A DNA stretch of 10,586 nucleotides. Origin: an uncultured Alcaligenaceae bacterium (lineage in GTDB: Bacteria; Pseudomonadota; Gammaproteobacteria; Burkholderiales; Burkholderiaceae_B). The stretch is from assembly GCA_937952975.1 (NCBI GenBank), contig CALFXX010000132.1, positions 1 through 10,586 of the forward strand, given 5' to 3'. Every line of letters begins with the position of its first letter. Positions within the stretch are counted from its first letter, which is position 1. Below the pieces are notes generated by a model. The model was given only the letters and a program-made list of their open reading frames with translations, was not told where the DNA came from and ran no database searches. The position numbers were made by a program, and so were the translations under genes. Of this stretch, positions 6,699-10,586 are shown one piece after another.

Positions 6699-7522
6699 GC
6701 GCGTTGCTTGCGTTGACCCCAGCGTTTTTTTGCCGATAAGCGCATCAGCGTCCGCAGTGCAACGATTAAGCCAATGACTTCAGTCATTGCGGCGGGGATC
6801 CACATGGTGAGCCCCCCAATCATTTGATCAGTTTGTGCCTCCATCGCGATGGCTCGACCACAGAGGTCAAACAGGGGATATAAATCGCGTTCGGTGAAAG
6901 CAATAATGGCGCCGGCCACCATTTGTGGCGCCATGGTCACAATCGGTGAAATCACCCGTCCGCCAGGGCTCATGGCCGAGGGCGGGCAAACACGCCGATC
7001 AAGAATTAAATTCCAGTACATGAAGCCGGTGATCACCACCGACCAGTTCATCAGACGATATAAGCGCCAGTCAAGCATCGAGTAAAACTGGACCGACGGG
7101 ATCAACCAAACCACCACTAAAAAGATGAACAGTGCCGGCACGATGATTGGGTTTGTCAGGGTCGCGATCACACTGCGACCCAACCAAGTTTGGTTAAAAC
7201 GTTGTAAACCGCAACGCCACGATCGCGGCAACCCAGCGCGCAACACCTGCCCTGGGTAGGCCGCCATCACAACCAACGGCCCCAGATGATGCAAGACAAG
7301 ATGCTGAATCCGATGCATAAAAAACATACGCTCGGCATAATAATCAAGCATGGTGTGCAGCGACAGGTATAGCAGGGCCATCCCGCTCCAGAACAGCCAT
7401 TGCCTGACCCGAGTCACCCGATGCACGCGCTGGCCGCGTACAAACAACACCCCACAGGCGACAAAACAAAGCAGTAAGGTGGGAGAGGCCTCCCAAGGTA
7501 CAAGCCAGCCAATCCAATCCAT
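6695..7522 (-). CDS. cytochrome c oxidase assembly factor, CtaG-like (Caa3_CtaG family)
   Basis: This 275-residue polytopic membrane protein fits the Caa3_CtaG family, related to Bacillus CtaG, which is needed for formation of caa3-type cytochrome oxidase. The best marker is the His-rich stretch MHRIQHLVLHHLGP at 69-82 (H70, H74, H78, H79), a possible metal site. About seven hydrophobic segments can be seen: 14-29, 43-57, 77-90, 126-143, 158-174, 192-210 and 241-258. N160, W170, P180 and P185 fall in conserved-looking loops. The C-terminus is strongly basic and probably cytoplasmic. ATG at 7522 was preferred over a GTG at 7525 because AAGG at 7530-7533 is seven bases from the ATG and only four from the GTG. 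It is unrelated to the Cox11-type protein also called CtaG. No oxidase genes lie nearby, so the partner is unknown. Confidence 0.87.
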   Translation of the reverse strand: MDWIGWLVPWEASPTLLLCFVACGVLFVRGQRVHRVTRVRQWLFWSGMALLYLSLHTMLDYYAERMFFMHRIQHLVLHHLGPLVVMAAYPGQVLRAGLPRSWRCGLQRFNQTWLGRSVIATLTNPIIVPALFIFLVVVWLIPSVQFYSMLDWRLYRLMNWSVVITGFMYWNLILDRRVCPPSAMSPGGRVISPIVTMAPQMVAGAIIAFTERDLYPLFDLCGRAIAMEAQTDQMIGGLTMWIPAAMTEVIGLIVALRTLMRLSAKKRWGQRKQRA

Positions 7523-7613
7523 CACAAAACCTTATTGAGTGTGGCACTCTGATACAGAAGCCGCCGTTAGATTGTAGTATGTCGTTAGCTCAACCAACGC
7601 GCTCGATACCCTT
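7523..7613. promoter_or_regulatory. divergent intergenic region, ctaG-like / pepP
   Basis: These 91 bases must contain promoters for both divergent genes. AAGG at 7530-7533 serves the ctaG-like gene. A short perfect dyad, GAGTG-TGG-CACTC, lies at about 7535-7547. No convincing -35/-10 pair was found on either strand, and pepP has no obvious ribosome binding site. Confidence 0.3.
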
Positions 7614-8963
7614 ATGCTTCTTGCACCATCAAACCTTGACCGTCTGACAGCTCGCCGCAAACAGTTACTGACCTGGATGCACAGCCTAGGAGGCGGGGTC
7701 GCGATCGTGCCGACGGCCCCTGAGCGCACGCGCAATCGAGATAACCACCACAGCTATCGTCATGACAGCGACTTTTACTACCTGACGGGTTTCTCTGAGG
7801 CGCACGCGTGGCTGGTTTTGGTGGCGGGCGAAGTCGACCAAAGTATTCTGTTCTGCGAGGGCAAAAATCCAGAGGTCGAGATCTGGACTGGCGTGCGCTG
7901 GGGGCCCGAAGCGGCTGCCGAGCACTTTGCCTTTGATCTGACACACGACGTCAAAGACCTTGACGCTCTGGTGCCCGCGTTACTGGTGGGGCAACGTAAC
8001 TTGTTTAGCACCCTGTCACGCTCGGCTCAGCCTGATTTACTCAAGCAGTTACAAGGCTGGCTTACAGCAGCCCAAAGCAGTGTGCGTGATACCCGCGCCC
8101 TGCCCCATCAATGGCTAGACCTCAGCGAGACGCTGGCAGAAATGCGCTTAGTCAAGGATGCCTCTGAACTTGCCACCATGCGCGCGGCGGCCGCGATTTC
8201 TGCGCAAGGTCACGTGCGCGCGATGCAGACGGCTCGTCCTGGCTGCCACGAATACGAACTAGAAGCCGAGCTGCTATATCACTTTCGTAAACATGGTGCT
8301 CAGTCGGTGGCCTATGACAGCATCGTGGCGGCGGGCGCCAACGCCTGCATACTGCATCATCGTGCGGGCAATGCCGTGATGCAAGAAGGTGATCTTGTAC
8401 TCATCGATGCCGGTTGCGAACTTGGCGGCTATGCGTCAGACATCACACGTACGTTTCCAGCGAACGGAAAATTTTCTGGGCCACAGCGCGCCTTGTACGA
8501 CATCGTCTTGGCGGCTCAGCAAGCCGCAAAAGAGAACACCTCGCCGCAACATCACTTTAATGCGGGCCATGAGGCAGCTGTGCAAGTACTGACGCAAGGT
8601 TTGCTCGACGAGGGCTTACTGCAAGGTACCTTGGCGCAGGCAATCGACACCGCAGCCTACCGGCCTTTTTATATGCATCGTACCGGCCACTGGCTTGGCA
8701 TGGATGTGCACGATGTCGGGAGCTATCGCAGCCCCCCTGCTTCAGCGCAAGAGCGCCCTTGGCGACAGTTGCAAGCAGGCATGGTGTTGACGATCGAGCC
8801 TGGGCTTTACGTGCGCCCTGCAGCAGGCGTTGCAGAAAAATTCTGGAACATCGGAATCAGAATCGAGGACGACGCTGTCGTAACCGAAGCAGGATGCGAC
8901 TTGATCACGCGCGACGTACCCGTTGCAGCTGACGAGATCGAAGCCCTCATGCGCGCACGTTAA
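7614..8963 (+). CDS. pepP: Xaa-Pro aminopeptidase P
   Basis: PepP removes the N-terminal residue from peptides whose second residue is proline, in the cytoplasm, using two divalent metal ions (manganese in E. coli). This 449-residue protein has the N-terminal creatinase-like domain (DNHHSYRHDSDFYYLTGF, about 43-60) and the C-terminal pita-bread catalytic domain. The five metal ligands can be placed: D265 in DAGCE, D276 in SDITR, H359 in HRTGHWLG, E395 in IEPGLY, and E418 in RIEDD. These correspond to E. coli D260, D271, H354, E383 and E406. The start is ATG at 7614, agreeing with the family N-terminus, though no clear ribosome binding site precedes it. In E. coli pepP is directly followed by ubiH and visC/ubiI; here a small membrane gene and vapBC separate it from a ubiH-family gene. 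Confidence 0.96.
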   Translation: MLLAPSNLDRLTARRKQLLTWMHSLGGGVAIVPTAPERTRNRDNHHSYRHDSDFYYLTGFSEAHAWLVLVAGEVDQSILFCEGKNPEVEIWTGVRWGPEAAAEHFAFDLTHDVKDLDALVPALLVGQRNLFSTLSRSAQPDLLKQLQGWLTAAQSSVRDTRALPHQWLDLSETLAEMRLVKDASELATMRAAAAISAQGHVRAMQTARPGCHEYELEAELLYHFRKHGAQSVAYDSIVAAGANACILHHRAGNAVMQEGDLVLIDAGCELGGYASDITRTFPANGKFSGPQRALYDIVLAAQQAAKENTSPQHHFNAGHEAAVQVLTQGLLDEGLLQGTLAQAIDTAAYRPFYMHRTGHWLGMDVHDVGSYRSPPASAQERPWRQLQAGMVLTIEPGLYVRPAAGVAEKFWNIGIRIEDDAVVTEAGCDLITRDVPVAADEIEALMRAR

Positions 8964-8979
8964 TCTGAGTTCAGATTAA
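8960..8979. terminator. 20-base palindrome at the pepP / TM2-like convergent stops
   Basis: TTAATCTGA (8960-8968) and TCAGATTAA (8971-8979) are perfect reverse complements separated by two bases. As RNA this would form an 8-bp stem with a four-base AGTT loop. It contains both stop codons, which overlap (minus TAA 8962-8960, plus TAA 8961-8963). Neither side has a T-run, so it is either a weak bidirectional terminator or a fortuitous dyad. Confidence 0.35.
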
Positions 8980-9421
8980 AACCCTCAAGCCACCCAAGCG
9001 CGGTCCAGACATACATCACAATCATGGCGATACCAAACATCAACGCAACGGTACCGATTAACAGCGTAAAAATCGCGATCAACACTGCGCCCCAACCGCT
9101 TGGGCGCTCGCGCACTAAACCTTTGTTATAAAAGCCATCAAACCGAGCATCGCTCATCAGGCACAAAACAATTGCCTCGATAAAGCCATCCACAATCGGA
9201 ATAAACAACAGGAAGAATGCGGGGTTCTCATACCAGATATCGGCAAACGCACTGGCAATCATCAACACAACACCCAGCACGCTCACCACCCATGCGTGGC
9301 GCCGACCCAAGTACCACCAATGCGCACCCACACAGCCAAACAGTGCAGCGAGCAAGCCAACCGTCGTTTTATGACGAAACTGGGTCGTGGGCGTTGAATG
9401 CGAAGCAAAAGGTGCAGTCAT
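8960..9421 (-). CDS. small TM2-like inner-membrane protein, function unknown
   Basis: This 153-residue membrane protein is not recognised at gene level. Residues 18-50 resemble a TM2 domain: K18, a hydrophobic run, then the GxxGAHxxYLGR pattern at 29-40 and a second helix. Further hydrophobic segments lie at about 67-90 and 111-138, giving four or five helices. A short basic loop is at 99-107 and the C-terminus is polar. Bacterial TM2 proteins have no agreed function. The ATG at 9421 has only a weak CGGA-like sequence upstream. It lies 17 bases downstream of vapC on the same strand with no visible terminator or promoter between, so it may be read as the third gene of the vapBC transcript. Its end overlaps pepP by four bases. 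Confidence 0.75.
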   Translation of the reverse strand: MTAPFASHSTPTTQFRHKTTVGLLAALFGCVGAHWWYLGRRHAWVVSVLGVVLMIASAFADIWYENPAFFLLFIPIVDGFIEAIVLCLMSDARFDGFYNKGLVRERPSGWGAVLIAIFTLLIGTVALMFGIAMIVMYVWTALGWLEGFNLNSD

Positions 9422-9438
9422 AACAATCCGTAAAACAT

Positions 9439-9822
9439 TTAATGTAGCGAAGGCCGGTAAGACACTTTCAGTTTCTTAGCCAAGGCCTCTAGTTTTTTGT
9501 CTAACGTCCAAAGCTCAGCGTCTTTTGTGAGGAGCGTTGAGGCAAGCAAGGCCATATCTACCGCACCACATCCACAATCGTAAAGTTTATTCAACTCAAT
9601 AAAGTTGATTGTTTCGTCGATCGTAGCAATGCTGGCAGTTTGCAGGGCTGATAGATATTGCAGAGTACGTTTTCTGGGGGCAGGCGGTGAACCGCAAGAC
9701 AATTCAAGAACAATCAAAGGATGACACAAGACGCGGTCGTTATTGAGCAATGCCCCTAAGCCACCAAGACCTTTTCTGAAATGCTGAACCCAAACTGAAC
9801 TGTCAACCAAGACCATTGCCAT
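9439..9822 (-). CDS. vapC: VapC-type PIN-domain ribonuclease toxin
   Basis: VapC toxins are magnesium-dependent PIN-domain endoribonucleases that cut specific tRNAs or rRNA and stop translation unless bound by VapB. This 127-residue protein has normal family length and an intact acidic site: D7 in VDSSVW, E40 in VLELSCGS, D89 in GAVDMALLA, and D108 in TLDKKL. It is therefore predicted to be active. The ATG at 9822 has GGGG six bases upstream (9829-9832); a second ATG two codons on is possible. It starts 12 bases after the vapB stop, the usual antitoxin-first layout. A hand count of 9481-9720 gives about 46% GC, against about 62% in 8161-8340 within pepP, which suggests acquisition. The RNA target cannot be read from the sequence. 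Confidence 0.92.
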   Translation of the reverse strand: MAMVLVDSSVWVQHFRKGLGGLGALLNNDRVLCHPLIVLELSCGSPPAPRKRTLQYLSALQTASIATIDETINFIELNKLYDCGCGAVDMALLASTLLTKDAELWTLDKKLEALAKKLKVSYRPSLH

Positions 9823-9834
9823 TCAAAACCCCGC

Positions 9835-10026
9835 TTAGCCTTTTCGTCTTGGGATATCTTTCATGCTGGGCGACCGACCCCCGAGGGCGGCTAGACGCTT
9901 GCCGATCTGCACTCTAAGAAAGACTTGCATCGCCTCGCGAAAGAGTTCGGCCTTATCTAGCCCAGGCTCTGCAACCTCTAATACTTTGGCATACAGTTCA
10001 TCATCGATCGATACGGTTGTTCTCAT
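9835..10026 (-). CDS. vapB: VapB-type antitoxin with ribbon-helix-helix N-terminus
   Basis: This 63-residue protein is the antitoxin partner of vapC. Residues 1-10 (MRTTVSIDDE) form the DNA-binding beta strand typical of MetJ/Arc ribbon-helix-helix proteins. Two helices follow: 11-19 and 25-41. GLDKAELFREAM at 22-33 is characteristic of this VapB subgroup. The C-terminal tail (about 42-63), basic and with a DIPRRK end, would wrap around the toxin. VapB proteins neutralise VapC and, with it, repress their own promoter. GAGGG at 10031-10035 is four bases from the ATG. The upstream inverted repeat at 10059-10094 is the likely operator. It is complete and shows no damage. Confidence 0.91.
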   Translation of the reverse strand: MRTTVSIDDELYAKVLEVAEPGLDKAELFREAMQVFLRVQIGKRLAALGGRSPSMKDIPRRKG

Positions 10027-10045
10027 ATGACCCTCATCGCATTAC

Positions 10046-10094
10046 TTAATAGTGTGATTTTTGATGCAGTTTAACATCACTTTTTGCATCAAAA
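10046..10094 (-). promoter_or_regulatory. vapBC promoter and probable VapBC operator (10-bp inverted repeat)
   Basis: TTTTGATGCA (10059-10068) and TGCATCAAAA (10085-10094) are perfect inverted repeats with a 16-base spacer. A nested pair, GTGAT (10054-10058) and ATCAC (10076-10080), shares the region. On the minus strand TATTAA (about 10051-10046) is a plausible -10 element, with TTAAAC 17 bases upstream as a weak -35. The proximal half site would then lie between -35 and -10, where a bound repressor would block polymerase. This matches how ribbon-helix-helix VapB proteins are known to autoregulate; the binding itself is inferred. Confidence 0.5.
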
Positions 10095-10215
10095 TAGTCT
10101 ATTCAATCCTAAACGCTATCAAAGCTAACCCACATCAAACATCAACGCTCTTGTAGAGCTCAGCCGCCTTAAGACCCGAGTCCTGTTAAGCGCCGGCCTA
10201 GCATAAAATGCAAAC
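10095..10215. other. intergenic stretch between the vapBC operator and the ubiH-family gene
   Basis: These 121 bases hold no reading frame of note. A short perfect hairpin, GCTCT-TGT-AGAGC, lies at 10147-10159. An A/T-rich CATAAAAT at 10202-10209 directly precedes the ubiH-family start, but no good -35 was found at the proper distance. No target-site duplication or recombinase site was recognised. Confidence 0.4.
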
Positions 10216-10586
10216 ATGCAACCACAACACTTCGATCTGGCAATTTTAGGCGGCGGCCCTGTTGGCAGCGCATTAGCCTTACTGCTCGCTCGATTTGCAC
10301 CGCAGCCAGCGCGCATCGTCTTATTGCAAACAGAAACCGCCTCGCTCTATGGCCATCGCCCAGAACTTGACCCTCGTGTCCTGGCAATCAATCACGGCAG
10401 TCGTGTTTTACTTGACAGTCTGGGGGCCTGGCCGCAGCAGGCTGCGCTGATACAAACAATACACGTGTCGCAACGCGGTCGCCTTGGGCGCACTGTCATT
10501 CGGCACCATGATTTTGACGTGCCCGAGCTTGGATGCGTCGTACGTTATGGTCAACTTTACGACAAGCTCACTCAGTCGGTAAACGC
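10216..10586 (+). CDS. UbiH/UbiF/VisC-family FAD-dependent hydroxylase (N-terminal part)
   Basis: This is the first 123 codons of a flavoprotein monooxygenase of the UbiH/COQ6 family, whose members hydroxylate ubiquinone precursors using O2 and NAD(P)H. The FAD-binding Rossmann loop GGGPVG is at 12-17, after the hydrophobic strand FDLAIL. The DPRVLAI stretch at 52-58, followed by SRVLLDSLGAW, matches the family pattern D-x-R near the isoalloxazine. VSQRGRLGRTVI and LGCVVRYGQLYDKL continue the family order. The rest of the FAD domain, including the C-terminal GD motif, is outside the window. Start ATG at 10216 gives the expected distance to the Rossmann loop, though no ribosome binding site is clear. 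Proximity to pepP favours UbiH or UbiI, but the specific position hydroxylated cannot be told from this fragment. Confidence 0.9.
   Translation, partial: MQPQHFDLAILGGGPVGSALALLLARFAPQPARIVLLQTETASLYGHRPELDPRVLAINHGSRVLLDSLGAWPQQAALIQTIHVSQRGRLGRTVIRHHDFDVPELGCVVRYGQLYDKLTQSVN

Noticed and set aside
7612..7946. Overlapping minus-strand frames opposite the start of pepP.
   Set aside because: They are Arg/Ser/Pro-rich reverse readings of the conserved PepP N-terminal domain with no independent support.
10054..10080. A CRP- or FNR-like site (TGTGA...ATCAC, TTGAT...ATCA) upstream of vapB.
   Set aside because: The half-site spacing is too wide for either regulator (CRP needs six bases between halves, FNR four), and the longer 10-bp inverted repeat explains the same bases better as a VapBC operator.
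10125..10387. Minus-strand frames over the ubiH-family start.
   Set aside because: The plus strand here encodes an unmistakable FAD-binding loop; the minus frames are shadows.
1..10586. CRISPR arrays, tRNA or rRNA genes, insertion sequences, prophage genes, origins.
   Set aside because: No regularly spaced repeats, transposase or integrase motifs, or tRNA-like cloverleaf sequences were seen on reading through the window.

Overview
The window reads as an ordinary, densely packed stretch of chromosome from a betaproteobacterium, most likely order Burkholderiales and perhaps an Alcaligenaceae-type genome. That placement is inferred from the style of the proteins (RhlE-type helicase, NDUFS6-like CHCC zinc-finger protein, BepA-type M48 protease, GalU, CtaG-like cytochrome oxidase factor, PepP, UbiH-family hydroxylase), moderately high GC and minimal intergenic space. 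No similarity search was possible.

Layout. Bases 1-1164 (minus) carry most of an rhlE DEAD-box helicase whose C-terminus lies outside the window. Bases 1286-2388 (minus) hold azlC-azlD, a two-gene branched-chain amino acid exporter whose stop and start codons overlap in TGATG. Bases 2454-4218 (plus) hold a tight tandem of a 69-residue CHCC zinc-finger protein, an NTF2-like protein and a YheT-type alpha/beta hydrolase. The M48 protease/TPR gene bepA (4208-5746, minus) converges on yheT with an 11-base overlap. galU (5813-6649, plus) is divergent from bepA. A CtaG-like membrane protein (6695-7522, minus) converges on galU. pepP (7614-8963, plus) follows, converging on a small TM2-like membrane protein (8960-9421, minus). 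A vapBC toxin-antitoxin pair (9439-10026, minus) sits immediately upstream of the TM2-like gene. The start of a ubiH-family FAD hydroxylase (10216 to the window edge, plus) ends the window.

How they fit together. Most genes are housekeeping: envelope quality control (BepA), nucleotide-sugar supply (GalU), respiration (CtaG-like, UbiH-family, perhaps the CHCC protein), peptide turnover (PepP) and RNA remodelling (RhlE). The only clearly accessory piece is vapBC. It has lower GC than pepP by hand count and lies between pepP and the ubiH-family gene, which are neighbours in some proteobacteria such as E. coli. Its upstream region carries a perfect 10-bp inverted repeat that fits an autoregulatory operator.

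I did not find a convincing undescribed system. The best leads are the vapBC insertion and its operator, possible vapBC read-through into the membrane gene, and dyad symmetries that lie across the stop codons at four gene ends.
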